Numbered from the stretch's first letter, positions 17,263 to 26,391 are shown. The stretch is 64,000 nucleotides of DNA from Mycobacterium sp. 852002-51163_SCH5372311 (GCF_001667115.1 NZ_LZIJ01000180.1:1-64000), one strand, 5' to 3'. Notes: generated from the sequence alone by a model not told the origin. Numbers and translations are program-made.

Positions 17263-18444
17263 ATGACCCAACAATTCTGCGAGGCAGCGGTCGACGCCGT
17301 GATTGCCGGACACTACGACCGGCGCTTTACCGACCTGGCCGCGGCACTTGCCGACGAGCTCACCACGGGTGGTGAACTCGGCGCGGCCATCGCGGTCGAC
17401 GTCGACGGCGAGTTGGTCGTCGACATGTGGGGCGGATACGTCGACCGCGCCAAGACCAGGCAATGGAATCAGGACACCATCGTCAACGTGTTCTCCAGCA
17501 CCAAGAACATCACGTCGCTGGCGGCGCTGTTGCTCATCGACCGCGGCCTGCTGGATCCCTACGCGCCGGTCGCCAAATACTGGCCGGAGTTCGCCGCGAA
17601 CGGCAAACAGGACGTCCAGGTGCGTCATGTGCTGAGCCACACCTCTGGCATATCGGGCTGGGAGATGCCGTTCACCATCGACGACATCTATGACTGGGAG
17701 AAGTCCACTGCGCAGCTCGCGTCGCAGCCGCCCTGGTGGCAACCCGGCACCGCATCCGGGTACCACGCGCTAACGAGTGGTCACCTGGTGGGTGAGATCG
17801 TCCGCCGCATCACCGGCATGCCTCTCAAAGAATTTGTGCGTCAGGAGATCGCGGTTCCTTTGGGCGCCGACTTTCAGATCGGCGCGCGACCCGAGGACGA
17901 TAGCCGCATCGCCGAGCTGATCCCGCCGCCGGCCTTGGACATACCGTTGGACGCCGTGCCCGAGGATCATCCGATGCGAAAGACCTTCGCCATCATGGCG
18001 CCGACTCCTGAAGCTGCGTTGATGGCGCAGACGACCGCCTGGCGGCGCGCCGACATCGGATCGGCCAACGGGCACGGCAACGCCCGCTCGCTGGTGCGCG
18101 CGTTGTCGGCAATTTCGTTGGGCGGCAGTGCGAATGGGGTTCGTCTACTGAGCCAGGACACTATTGACCTGATCTTCGGAGAACAGGCCGACGGTATTGA
18201 CCTGGTGCTGTGCATGCCGGCCCGGTGGGGCATCGGCTACGCATTACCGAAACGGGAAGCGGTGCCGGATATTCCGGCCGGGCGCATCTGCTTCTGGGGC
18301 GGCTGGGGTGGATCGATGGTTGTCATGGATCTCGACCGCCGGATGACGTTCTCGTATGTGATGAACAAGATGGGTCAGGTCACCGCCGCCGGGTCAGACC
18401 GCACTCAGAAGTACACCCGGTTGATCTATCAGGCCGTTGGCTGA
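17263..18444 (+). CDS. Beta-lactamase-fold serine hydrolase/esterase
   Basis: A 393-residue protein of the class C beta-lactamase/EstB family. The nucleophile motif is SSTK (S-x-x-K) in VNVFSSTKNITSLAALLL near residue 75, followed by a Tyr motif in SGYHALTSGHLVGEI near 165. No signal peptide is apparent, which points to a cytosolic esterase (Lip-type) rather than a secreted lactamase. The start at ATG 17263 has GGAG about 8-10 bp upstream; the frame is open upstream without a better start. It is divergent from the LuxR-type regulator, which could control it. Confidence 0.88.
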   Translation: MTQQFCEAAVDAVIAGHYDRRFTDLAAALADELTTGGELGAAIAVDVDGELVVDMWGGYVDRAKTRQWNQDTIVNVFSSTKNITSLAALLLIDRGLLDPYAPVAKYWPEFAANGKQDVQVRHVLSHTSGISGWEMPFTIDDIYDWEKSTAQLASQPPWWQPGTASGYHALTSGHLVGEIVRRITGMPLKEFVRQEIAVPLGADFQIGARPEDDSRIAELIPPPALDIPLDAVPEDHPMRKTFAIMAPTPEAALMAQTTAWRRADIGSANGHGNARSLVRALSAISLGGSANGVRLLSQDTIDLIFGEQADGIDLVLCMPARWGIGYALPKREAVPDIPAGRICFWGGWGGSMVVMDLDRRMTFSYVMNKMGQVTAAGSDRTQKYTRLIYQAVG

Positions 18445-18490
18445 GCTCCCCGCCGGTCGGGCGGCCTGCGCGCTCATGGGCGTCGGGTGT

Positions 18491-18662
18491 GAAGTGACGG
18501 CTTCGGTTGTGAAGTGACGGCTTCCGTTGTGGAGTGACGGCTTCGGTTGTGAACACACGGTTTTGGGGGTGAACACAGGGCGGGATTCAGGCTCATTTTC
18601 CACCGTGGATGCACACCCGAAGCCCAGGATTCACAGCCAAAGCCGACGATTCACAGCCTGCC
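18491..18662. repeat. Palindromic 20-bp-unit element, copy B
   Basis: Left arm units at 18491-18510, 18511-18530, 18531-18550 and 18551-18570 (first: GAAGTGACGGCTTCGGTTGT). A core follows at about 18571-18605, then right arm units in the opposite sense at 18603-18622, 18623-18642 and 18643-18662 (middle: CCCAGGATTCACAGCCAAAG). The two arms are imperfect reverse complements. It fills the 238-bp gap between convergent genes ending at 18444 and 18683. Confidence 0.88.
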
Positions 18663-18682
18663 AACGTTTGCGCGCCGGAAAG

Positions 18683-19453
18683 CTACTGCCCCATCACGTA
18701 ACTCACGGTAGGGCCGGCTGTCCAGCCGCCGTCAACCGCGATCTCCGCGCCAGTCGTGTACGCGGCATCATCCGACAGCAGGTAGCTCACCGCGCCGGCG
18801 ATCTCCTCAGGCAGACCGACACGGCCCATCGGGGTGTTCGGGTAGTTGCCCTCCCCCACTTGGATTCCCACCTGCTCGGTCATCGGGGTGTACGTCATGC
18901 CCGGATGCACCGAATTCACCCGGATGCGGTCGCCAGCCAACTCGATCGCAGCGATCTTGGTCAGGCCGCGAACACCCCACTTGGACGCACCGTAGCCCGC
19001 CGTAAGCGCAAGACCGAAAAGCCCTGCGGCAGAGGAGATGTTGACGATCGATCCGCCACCCGACGCCCGCATCGGCGCAATCACGGCTTGGATGCCGTTG
19101 AAAACGCCCACCAAGTTGACCTCGAGGACTTTCCGGAAATGCTCCACAGGTTCGTGCTCGATGAACTGTCCGGCCGAAATCCCGGCGTTGTTGACCAGTC
19201 CGTCGAGGCGGCCCAGTTCGGCGGTCGTGTAGTCCACCGCCTGTGCCCATTGCGCAGGATCGCTGACGTCCAAATGCACATAGCGGGCGGACTCGCCGAG
19301 TTCGTCGGCAAGTCGCTTGCCGTCGTCGTCGAGAAGGTCGGCGATCACCACCTTGCCGCCCCGTCCGACGATCTGGCTGCCGAATGCGGCGCCGAGTCCG
19401 CGCGCACCGCCCGTGACGAGGACTACCTTGCCGGACAATTGAGTGGAATTCAT
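18683..19453 (-). CDS. SDR, FabG3/20beta-hydroxysteroid dehydrogenase-like
   Basis: A 256-residue classical SDR with TGGARGLG (14-21), NNAG (88-91), Ser141 and Tyr154-x3-Lys158 (YGASK). The sequence strongly resembles the mycobacterial FabG3/Rv2002 group (RYVHLDVSDPAQW, VNNAGIS, SKWGVRGLTK), whose best studied member acts as a 20beta-hydroxysteroid dehydrogenase. The ATG at 19453 is chosen over an upstream frame extension that runs through a hairpin; GGAG lies 10 bp before it. Likely role: NADH-dependent ketone/alcohol interconversion on steroid-like or hydroxyacyl substrates. Confidence 0.9.
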   Translation of the reverse strand: MNSTQLSGKVVLVTGGARGLGAAFGSQIVGRGGKVVIADLLDDDGKRLADELGESARYVHLDVSDPAQWAQAVDYTTAELGRLDGLVNNAGISAGQFIEHEPVEHFRKVLEVNLVGVFNGIQAVIAPMRASGGGSIVNISSAAGLFGLALTAGYGASKWGVRGLTKIAAIELAGDRIRVNSVHPGMTYTPMTEQVGIQVGEGNYPNTPMGRVGLPEEIAGAVSYLLSDDAAYTTGAEIAVDGGWTAGPTVSYVMGQ

Positions 19454-19488
19454 GTGACGACTTCTCCGTTTCGCGTTCAGTACCTTGC

Positions 19489-19540
19489 GCGAGCAGACGC
19501 AAAAGCACCCTTTTCGCACCGAAATTGGGCGCTTTTGCGT
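19489..19540. terminator. Hairpin, CAGACGCAAAAGC family
   Basis: Left arm GCGAGCAGACGCAAAAGCAC from 19489 pairs with GCGCTTTTGCGT ending at 19540. The right arm is shorter than in the 9866 and 43996 copies. A second small hairpin (CCCGCAAGCGGG, 19543-19554) follows. It separates two minus-strand SDR genes and probably ends the 20-23 kb operon. Confidence 0.7.
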
Positions 19541-19574
19541 TCCCCCGCAAGCGGGAGGTGCCCCCAGCTCGCCA

Positions 19575-20372
19575 TTAGTCGGCGGACATGTCGATGCCGA
19601 AAAGCATTGCCGCACTCATCTTCCGAGGAAGCTCGGTCAGGATCGCCGATGCCGCGATGCGACGCGGGAGCGTGACATATCGCCGCCCCCGCTCGATCGC
19701 ATCGGCAATCGCATTGGCGACGACTTCGGGTTCCAGGTCTTCGCGCGGCAGCATGTGCAGCCGCTGGGAGCGCTCGATCGCTCGCCTGGCCGGCCCGAAT
19801 CCGCGGATGCCGTCGATCATGTCGGTCTTGACCGCACCGATCTGCACAAGAGTCGTCTTTACCGGCTTGCCCCGTAGTTCCTGACGGATGCCGGCCGTGA
19901 AATGGCTGAGGCCGGCCTTCGATGTGGCGTAGACGGTGACCCCGGGGCTGACGCTGACCGCTCCCATCGACGATACATTGACGATATGTCCGCGGCCGCG
20001 CTGCAGCATCAGCGGCATGAGCTGGCGGCATAGTTCCATCGGCGCCATCAAGTTGACCTGCAGTAGATCTCGCATCTCCTGCGCGGAGGTGTCCGGAAGC
20101 AGCCGAACGCAGTCCAGACCCGCATTGTTGATCAGGACGTCGACGGGACCGTCGGCCTCCACTCGTTCGACCAATTGGCCAACGGCTACCGGAGCGGTGA
20201 GGTCGGTCGGGTATGCCTTGCCGCCAAGCTCCTTGGCGAGCAGCTCGAGAGCTTCTTGGTTACGGGCGACGAGCGCGACCTCCGCACCGCGTTGGGCCAC
20301 CACCTCCGCGATGCTGCGGCCCAGCCCACGGCTGGCCCCGGTGATCAATACCCGAGTCTTGGTCAATCTCAT
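19575..20372 (-). CDS. Short-chain dehydrogenase/reductase
   Basis: A 265-residue SDR with TGASRGLG (11-18), NNAG (82-85), Ser134/135 and Tyr148-x3-Lys152 (YATSK). The start ATG 20372 overlaps the stop of the esterase gene as ATGA, so the two are translationally coupled. The C-terminal tail (PRRIAASAILTELPRKMSAAMLFGIDM) is hydrophobic and typical of mycobacterial lipid SDRs of the Rv3085/SadH kind. It is the last gene of a FadD-esterase-SDR operon, a gene set reminiscent of the mymA cluster. Confidence 0.9.
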   Translation of the reverse strand: MRLTKTRVLITGASRGLGRSIAEVVAQRGAEVALVARNQEALELLAKELGGKAYPTDLTAPVAVGQLVERVEADGPVDVLINNAGLDCVRLLPDTSAQEMRDLLQVNLMAPMELCRQLMPLMLQRGRGHIVNVSSMGAVSVSPGVTVYATSKAGLSHFTAGIRQELRGKPVKTTLVQIGAVKTDMIDGIRGFGPARRAIERSQRLHMLPREDLEPEVVANAIADAIERGRRYVTLPRRIAASAILTELPRKMSAAMLFGIDMSAD

Positions 20373-21346
20373 GGCTTTTCCTTCTTGTTCTTCAAGGCCT
20401 CGCGCACCACCAGGCACACGTCTGCATTGGCCTGCTCGGCGGCGGGGATGTCGTCGGGCAGGTTGAAGAAGCCGTGGAACATACCGGGGTAGCGGCGGAC
20501 GGTCGCAGTCACCCCCGCGACTTGCAGCAATCGCGCGAACTCCTCGTCCTCGTCGCAGAGCGGATCGATTTCGCCGGTAACGATGTGCGCCGGCGGCAAA
20601 CCGGCGAGATCGGCCAGTATCGGTGACACCAGCACATCGAGCCGATCGCCGTCGGGGCCCAGGTACTGCTCGGTGAACCAGCGCATGTGCTCGATCGTCA
20701 GCACCCCGGGCGCCGATCTGGCGTGTGACGCGGAGGGTTTGCGGCGCTGGTCCACGACCGGGTAGATCAGCACCTGAAATGCGATCGGCGGCCCGCCACG
20801 ATCGCGCGCGATCATGCACACGACGGTGGCCAGGTTCCCGCCCGCGCTGTCTCCGGCCAGCACGAGACGACTTGCGTCCCCGCCGAGTTCAGCTCCGTGC
20901 GCAGCCACCCACTGAGTGGCTGCCCACGCATCGTCGAGTGCGGCGGGATAACGATTCTCCGGGGCAAGGCGGTAGTCGACCGAGACGACAATGGCGCCAG
21001 CACCATTCGCAAGCCGTCGACAGCAGGCATCGTGCGAGTCGAGGTCGCACAGCACGAACCCACCGCCGTGCAGGTACACGATGAGTGGAACCCCGGAATC
21101 CGATGCCTCGGCTTCGAGCGGATGGTAGATGCGGACAGGGATCTCGCCACCGCCGTCCAGCCCGGGGACGGTGCGATTCTGCACTCGTGCGACCGGAATG
21201 TGCCGGCGCGGCTTGCGGCTGGCCCGCAGACTCTCTCGCACCTGCTTCGCGTCGGCCGTGCCGTCGCGCATCGACGCGAAAGCCGCCGCCATACGTTGGG
21301 CGGTCTCACGTTTCGCGGTGTCAGCGGCCGCGTCAACCTGAGTCAC
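20369..21346 (-). CDS. HSL-type alpha/beta hydrolase (Lip-family esterase)
   Basis: A 325-residue carboxylesterase of the hormone-sensitive lipase family. The oxyanion motif is HGGGF near 93-97 and the nucleophile lies in GDSAGG near 167. The acid and base are probably Asp in TGEIDPLCDEDEEF and His in GMFHGFF. It is cytosolic, with no signal sequence, and cleaves short to medium acyl esters. It overlaps the FadD gene upstream (ATGA, 21343-21346) and the SDR downstream (ATGA), so a single polycistron is very likely. Confidence 0.93.
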   Translation of the reverse strand: MTQVDAAADTAKRETAQRMAAAFASMRDGTADAKQVRESLRASRKPRRHIPVARVQNRTVPGLDGGGEIPVRIYHPLEAEASDSGVPLIVYLHGGGFVLCDLDSHDACCRRLANGAGAIVVSVDYRLAPENRYPAALDDAWAATQWVAAHGAELGGDASRLVLAGDSAGGNLATVVCMIARDRGGPPIAFQVLIYPVVDQRRKPSASHARSAPGVLTIEHMRWFTEQYLGPDGDRLDVLVSPILADLAGLPPAHIVTGEIDPLCDEDEEFARLLQVAGVTATVRRYPGMFHGFFNLPDDIPAAEQANADVCLVVREALKNKKEKP

Positions 21347-22995
21347 TTGTCCGCCCCTTGCTCGAGCCGGCTGCGCAGCAACTTACCGGTGGCGTTGCGC
21401 GGCAGTTCTTCCCGGAACTCCACCTCGCGGGGCACCTTGTACCGAGCGAGGTTGGCGCGCACGTAATCCTTGATGTCGTCGGCGCCGACCGAAGCACCCT
21501 CGGAGAGCACCACGTAGGCTTTGAGCCGTTGCCCGAAGTCCGGGTCGGAGACTCCGACGACGGCGACCTCGTCGACGTCGGGATAGGCACCGATCAAGTT
21601 TTCCACCTCCAGCGGATAAACGTTCTCGCCTCCGCTGATGATCATGTCATCGTCGCGGCCGTCCACGTAGAGCCGACCGGTGGTATCGAAATGGCCCACG
21701 TCTCCGCTGCTGAGCAGACCGTCGATGACTTCCTTTGTCCGGCCGTCGGTGTATGCACCGAATGTCAGCATGTTGCCGGCGAAGATGCGGCCGACGGTCC
21801 CCGGCGTGGTGACCGGGTTACCAGAGTCGTCGAAGAGCGCGACGCGGCACCCGACCGGAGGCCTGCCCGCAGTCGCCGGATCGTGTGCGAGGTCCTCCGG
21901 CATGGCGACGGTCATCACCGCGAGTTCGGTCGAACCGTAGAGGTTGTAGAGCACCGGCCCGAATCGGTCCATCGCGCGGGTGACGAGGTCGGGTGCCATC
22001 GCCGAACCGGACGCGAAAAGGATTCGCAGCGAGGAGGTGTCGTACTTGTCCAGGACATCATCCGGTAACGCCAGGATGCGCTGCAGCATTGTGGGAACCA
22101 CGACCAGCACGTCGCACCGATAGTCCTGGACGGCGCGCAGCGCCTCCTCGGGGACGAACTTGCGGCGCAGCACCAACCGGTTGCCCAGCGCCAACGACAA
22201 CACCGCCTGGCCCAGCCCCGTACCGTGGAAGACCGGGGCGGCCACATAGCAGGTTTCGCCGCGTCGCCGCGGTACCCGGTCCAGGAGCTGAGCGGAGAAC
22301 AGCGGGGAGGATTTCTCGCGCGGCGCACCCTTGGGGGTACCGGAAGTCCCGCTGGTGAGCAGGGTCAGCCCGCCAGGTTTTGCGGGTGCCTCCACGGGTG
22401 CATCAGAAGTCGAGCAGACCAGCCGTTCCAGGGTGTCGGCGGTGATATCGGGGATGGGCCACGGATCGGACAACAATCTGTGAATGGATGGGTCGACCGC
22501 GTCGAGCAGACCGCTGAACTCGTAGTCGTGTACCAGCACCGAGATACCCTCGCGGCCAACAACATCAGCCAGTTGCGGCTTCGCGAATCCGGTGTTCATC
22601 AGCACCAGTCGTGCCCCCGCCTTGTTTGCAGCGGCGATGACCACGATGAGGTTGCGGTGGTCGCGGCACAACGCCGCGATCGTGGTACCCGAACCAATTC
22701 CCGCCCGTGACCATGCCCGCGCCAGGGCGTTCACTCGCCGATTCAGTTGGGCGAACGTCACGTCGCCGGCATCGTCGGTAATCGCCACCTTGTCGGGATC
22801 CCGATGCGCAGCGCTTTCGATGACTCCGGCGAACGGCCCATACTTCTTGGCGCACAGGAAGGATCGCAGTCCCTCGCGCGGGCCCCCGGTCAGGCCGGAC
22901 TCGCGGAGCACCCGAAGACTCTGCATTGTCACGGCCATGTTGTCCATCTTCTGGCGGGCGCGACCCGGTGCCAACTGATCGGTCCATCTCTTCAC
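21343..22995 (-). CDS. Acyl-CoA synthetase (FadD12-like)
   Basis: A 550-residue ANL-superfamily ligase that forms an acyl-AMP and then an acyl-CoA. Motifs: P-loop TSGTSGTPKG near 222, YGSTE near 340, SSGDVGHFDTTGRLYVDGR (A8 hinge) and the C-terminal lysine in RNATGKLLRSRL. The N-terminal region and gene context (FadD next to an esterase and a WS/DGAT) are reminiscent of M. tuberculosis fadD12/Rv1427c. It is first in the FadD-esterase-SDR operon and divergent from the WS/DGAT gene at 23117. The 121-bp divergent interval shows no clear operator. Confidence 0.92.
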   Translation of the reverse strand: MKRWTDQLAPGRARQKMDNMAVTMQSLRVLRESGLTGGPREGLRSFLCAKKYGPFAGVIESAAHRDPDKVAITDDAGDVTFAQLNRRVNALARAWSRAGIGSGTTIAALCRDHRNLIVVIAAANKAGARLVLMNTGFAKPQLADVVGREGISVLVHDYEFSGLLDAVDPSIHRLLSDPWPIPDITADTLERLVCSTSDAPVEAPAKPGGLTLLTSGTSGTPKGAPREKSSPLFSAQLLDRVPRRRGETCYVAAPVFHGTGLGQAVLSLALGNRLVLRRKFVPEEALRAVQDYRCDVLVVVPTMLQRILALPDDVLDKYDTSSLRILFASGSAMAPDLVTRAMDRFGPVLYNLYGSTELAVMTVAMPEDLAHDPATAGRPPVGCRVALFDDSGNPVTTPGTVGRIFAGNMLTFGAYTDGRTKEVIDGLLSSGDVGHFDTTGRLYVDGRDDDMIISGGENVYPLEVENLIGAYPDVDEVAVVGVSDPDFGQRLKAYVVLSEGASVGADDIKDYVRANLARYKVPREVEFREELPRNATGKLLRSRLEQGADK

Positions 22996-23116
22996 GGTCG
23001 CTACGGTAGGGGCGCGAAGGGCTCAGTTGGGTGTACCTTCCCGGTCATCGGGAACAGATGCCGCCACACCATGCCGCAGCCGGTTGTCTGTCCCTGAGCG
23101 AATTGGAGGTAGCCGG

Positions 23117-24547
23117 ATGCGCCGTCTTACTGGTGTCGACAACCTGTTTCTCAAACAGGAGAAAAGTACCCAACCCCAACACACCATAAAGGCTGTCGTG
23201 CTCGACCCGGCCGCGGCACACCAGCCGCTGACCTTCGATGCGGTCCGCGCGGCCGTCCCGGCGATGGTCGAACGTGTCGAGCCGCTGCGCTGGCAGCTGT
23301 TGCAGACCCGCATGGGCCGGCCCTGGTGGATCGAGCGTCCGCGGATCGACCTCGACCACCACGTCAGGCACGCGACCGCGGCAGCGCCCGGTGGCGATCG
23401 GGAACTGTCGGCGCAGATCGGCAAGATCAATACGGGCGCGCTTGACCGCGAACATCCCTCGTGGCAACTCTGGTACATCGACGGACTCGCCGATGGCCGA
23501 ATTGCGTTGGTGCTGAAGCTTCATCACGCCCTCGCCGATGGCATGGCGTCGCTGCGGCTACTCGAAAGCATCTTCAGCTCCGATCCCTCCGAGCCATTGC
23601 CCACACCCGAACGCTCACTGGTCGACGAACAACGCCCGACAGCCGCGGCCTGGTACCGGACGGTGTTGAGACATCAAGCTGCGGCCGCGGCGAAGTTCCC
23701 CGGCGTGCTGGCCCGCTCGGCCCACACCGTCAAGACGGTACGCGCGCGGCGCAAGGCCGGCCGCCCCGGTTTCGCCGAAGCCTTCGCAGCCCCCACCGCC
23801 CGCTTCAACGCACCGTTCTCTGCGCGCCGCGAGTTCGCTTATATCACGTGCGATCTCGACGTCATCAAGGAGATCAAGAGTGCATTCGGGGTAACGGTCA
23901 ACGACGTGTATCTAGCGGCGTGCAGCGGTGCCGTCCGGTCATATCTCGACCGTCACGGTGAGCTGACTGCCGAATCGTTGTCCGCTGTCGTGCCGGTGGC
24001 GGTCCGGCCACCCGGTGCGGAGGTGGACTGGGGTAATCAGGTGACCACCTGGTATACCTCGCTGGCCACCGACGTAGCTGATCCCGTTGAACGGCTGCAA
24101 CGAATCTCGGCCAACACGAAGGCCGCCAGGGCGGTACACGACGAGCGCGACCTGTGGCTCTTCGGGGACTGGATGGAGTACTGGCCGCTGTTCTGGTTCT
24201 ACGGGCGGGCTCTACCGATTGTCGGGGCTGCGACAAAGAAGCGTCCCACCTACAGCCTGATCGCCTCGAACGTCCCGGGACCGAAGACCCGTTTGTACTT
24301 CGCCGGGGCACCGATCGAGAAGCTGATATCGGTGGGCCCGATCGTCTATCCGTACGGCTTGAACTTCACCGGCTGGAGCTACGGCAACGACATGACGATC
24401 GGTATGCAGGCGTGCAGTGACCATGTGCCCGACATCTGGGAACTCGCCGACGGGATCTCCCGGGCGCTCGACGAACTGGCCGCATTGGCGCGGCCTAGCG
24501 TGAGCGAGCAGGAGGAGCTCCCCGCGAAAAGCCCGGTTTCGGACTGA
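23117..24547 (+). CDS. WS/DGAT wax-ester/triacylglycerol synthase
   Basis: A 476-residue acyltransferase. The catalytic motif is HHALADG near 140 (HHxxxDG), and the C-terminal DUF1298-type SNVPGP motif is in SLIASNVPGPKTRLYF. The ATG at 23117 has GGAGG 7 bp upstream and gives the usual MRRLTGVDNLFL start. These enzymes transfer acyl-CoA to a fatty alcohol or diacylglycerol at the inner membrane or lipid droplets, storing carbon. Pairing with a divergent FadD/esterase operon suggests channelling of activated acids into storage lipid. Confidence 0.93.
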   Translation: MRRLTGVDNLFLKQEKSTQPQHTIKAVVLDPAAAHQPLTFDAVRAAVPAMVERVEPLRWQLLQTRMGRPWWIERPRIDLDHHVRHATAAAPGGDRELSAQIGKINTGALDREHPSWQLWYIDGLADGRIALVLKLHHALADGMASLRLLESIFSSDPSEPLPTPERSLVDEQRPTAAAWYRTVLRHQAAAAAKFPGVLARSAHTVKTVRARRKAGRPGFAEAFAAPTARFNAPFSARREFAYITCDLDVIKEIKSAFGVTVNDVYLAACSGAVRSYLDRHGELTAESLSAVVPVAVRPPGAEVDWGNQVTTWYTSLATDVADPVERLQRISANTKAARAVHDERDLWLFGDWMEYWPLFWFYGRALPIVGAATKKRPTYSLIASNVPGPKTRLYFAGAPIEKLISVGPIVYPYGLNFTGWSYGNDMTIGMQACSDHVPDIWELADGISRALDELAALARPSVSEQEELPAKSPVSD

Positions 24548-24585
24548 AGTTGGGAGCTCTTTGGGGGAGTTTCGGCCTTCAGTGT

Positions 24586-24717
24586 GAACTGACGGCTTTG
24601 GTTGTGAACTGACGGCTTTGGTTGTGAACGCAGGGCGGCAATAGGCGCGGATTTCCGCCCAGGATTCACTGGCAACGCCCAGGATTCACACCCAAAACCA
24701 AGGCTTCACAACGAAAC
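24586..24717. repeat. Palindromic 20-bp-unit element, copy C
   Basis: Two exactly identical left units (GAACTGACGGCTTTGGTTGT at 24586-24605 and 24606-24625), preceded by a degenerate third. The core is 24626-24660 (ends TTTCCGCCC). Right units follow at 24658-24677, 24678-24697 and 24698-24717. The remaining bases up to 24833 hold a half hairpin (GCGTCTGCTCGC, 24821-24832) just past the FAD gene and nothing else recognisable. Located between convergent genes ending at 24547 and 24834. Confidence 0.88.
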
Positions 24718-24833
24718 CCGAGGCTACAAGTATGAACCGTGGGCGCGTTGACATGAATCCATCTTTCCCGCATCGCGACAAAACAGTTGGCATGCAGCAG
24801 TCGCTTTGAAACGGAAGCTCGCGTCTGCTCGCT

Positions 24834-26381
24834 CTACCGGTCGACCATGTCTTTGGCCGCCAAGTAGCTGAACAGCATGCTGGTGCCGATCGGTGTGCCG
24901 CCGGCCGGGTAAGCGGTTCCACTTGGCGCGGCCATCGTGTTGCCGGCCGCGTACAGGCCCGGGATCGGGCTGCCGGAGGTGTCCAGGACCCGGGCAGCGG
25001 TGTCGGTGCGCAGTCCGCCCTTGGTGCCGAGGTCGGAAATCCCAAATGCGGCCGCGTGGAAAGGCGCCTTGTCGATCGCGACGAGCGGCGATTTCCCGCC
25101 GGAGAACGCGCGGTCGTATGCCTCGTCACCGCGACCGAAGTCCTCGTCGACGCCGCTGGCGACGAATTCGTTGAAACGGGCGACGGTAGCGACCAGGTTC
25201 GCCGGTGGCACTCCGATTTTGCGGGCCAGCTCCTCTAGCGTGTCACCGGTGTGCCAAAGCCCCGCGGCCACATACTTTTCCGGCTCGACCATCGACACGT
25301 TGGGGGCCTTGACCGGTGGCACCCGGCCTTCCTTGTCGTCGTAGATCATCCAGTACGGCAAGGTGATTGATCCAGCCTGCAATTGGTCGACGACGACGCG
25401 GCCGATCCGGTCGTAGGCCGCGGACTCGTTGACGAATCGCTTGCCGTCCTGGTTGACGAAGATCCCGCCGGTGAACCACAGCGCGAACGCGGAACGACCG
25501 TCGGGGTGGGTCAGGCCCGGCGACCACCAAGCCTGGTCCATCAGATCGGTGTCCGCACCGATTGCGATGGCCGCCTGATGCGCCTGGCCGCGATTTCCCC
25601 ACGGGCCCATCGTGTCCCGAGCCTGGCCCGGCACGCCGTATTGCCGGCGGAGTTCCTCGTTGCCCTCGAATCCACCGGCCGCCAGTAGCACGCCCCGGCG
25701 CGTACGTATGGCGCGGTGCTGCCCGTCGGTCTCGACGATGGCGCCGATCACCGAGTCGCTTTCGGCCCCGACCAGTAACTGGATCAGCGCGGTGTTCAAC
25801 CGAGCCGTCGCCGACGGATATCGCGCCGTTGCTTTGAGGAACCGGGCGATCAGCGCACGGCCACCGACGAAGTACTCGTCGGGTACCGGCGCACCGAGCC
25901 GATCGGTATCCAACGGACCACGTATCACGTCACGCAGTTGGGGAGCCTTCGAAACCCGAAGCGGTCGCACGGCAATGTGCCGTCGGCCGTCCAACCGGGC
26001 CTTGGGCGCCTTACCGAAATAGTCGGGCCACGGCAGCATTTCGAATTTGAGCAACTCGTCAGCCTCGAGGTACTCGATCAGCGGGGCACCACCGCGGACA
26101 TAGGCTTCTTGTAGTTCATAGGGGGTGCGGTCACCGACCACCGCGTGGTAGTACTCCAGCGCGTCCTCGAGCGTGTCCTCGACACCGGCGCGCATGAGCA
26201 CCGGGTTGCACGGGAACCACACACCGCCGCCGCCGGAGTATGCGGTGGTGCCACCGAATTTGTCGGTCGCCTCCACCAGCAGCACGTCGAGTCCCTCCCG
26301 AGCCGCGGTGTACGCTCCGGTTACGCCGCCGGCACCGGAGCCGGCCACCAGCACGTCGCAATGTTCGTCCCACCGAATCAC
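24834..26381 (-). CDS. FAD-dependent dehydrogenase, KstD/fumarate-reductase superfamily (A)
   Basis: A 515-residue flavoprotein with dinucleotide motif GSGAGGVTGAY at the N terminus and the FAD-binding end AGNTMAAPSGTAYPAGGTPIG. The start is GTG 26381, where AGGAG lies 7 bp upstream and overlaps the FadD stop; the longer ATG start at 26414 would overlap FadD. The fold is that of 3-ketosteroid-delta1-dehydrogenase. The Tyr of the KstD FYA..GDLGTKGG segment is replaced (FHAAAFGISDLGTKGG), so it may not do 1,2-desaturation of a ketone. It is the last gene of the operon that starts at mhpC or at the WS/DGAT. Confidence 0.88.
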   Translation of the reverse strand: MIRWDEHCDVLVAGSGAGGVTGAYTAAREGLDVLLVEATDKFGGTTAYSGGGGVWFPCNPVLMRAGVEDTLEDALEYYHAVVGDRTPYELQEAYVRGGAPLIEYLEADELLKFEMLPWPDYFGKAPKARLDGRRHIAVRPLRVSKAPQLRDVIRGPLDTDRLGAPVPDEYFVGGRALIARFLKATARYPSATARLNTALIQLLVGAESDSVIGAIVETDGQHRAIRTRRGVLLAAGGFEGNEELRRQYGVPGQARDTMGPWGNRGQAHQAAIAIGADTDLMDQAWWSPGLTHPDGRSAFALWFTGGIFVNQDGKRFVNESAAYDRIGRVVVDQLQAGSITLPYWMIYDDKEGRVPPVKAPNVSMVEPEKYVAAGLWHTGDTLEELARKIGVPPANLVATVARFNEFVASGVDEDFGRGDEAYDRAFSGGKSPLVAIDKAPFHAAAFGISDLGTKGGLRTDTAARVLDTSGSPIPGLYAAGNTMAAPSGTAYPAGGTPIGTSMLFSYLAAKDMVDR

Positions 26382-26391
26382 CCTGGTACTC

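Noticed and set aside
18491..18662. CRISPR array-like regular repeats
   Set aside because: The 20-bp units abut with no spacers, are inverted around a core and there are no cas genes.
20369..22995. Direct orthologue of the M. tuberculosis mymA cluster
   Set aside because: The gene types overlap (SDR, Lip esterase, FadD, WS/DGAT) but the order, orientation and the missing MymA monooxygenase and AdhD differ.
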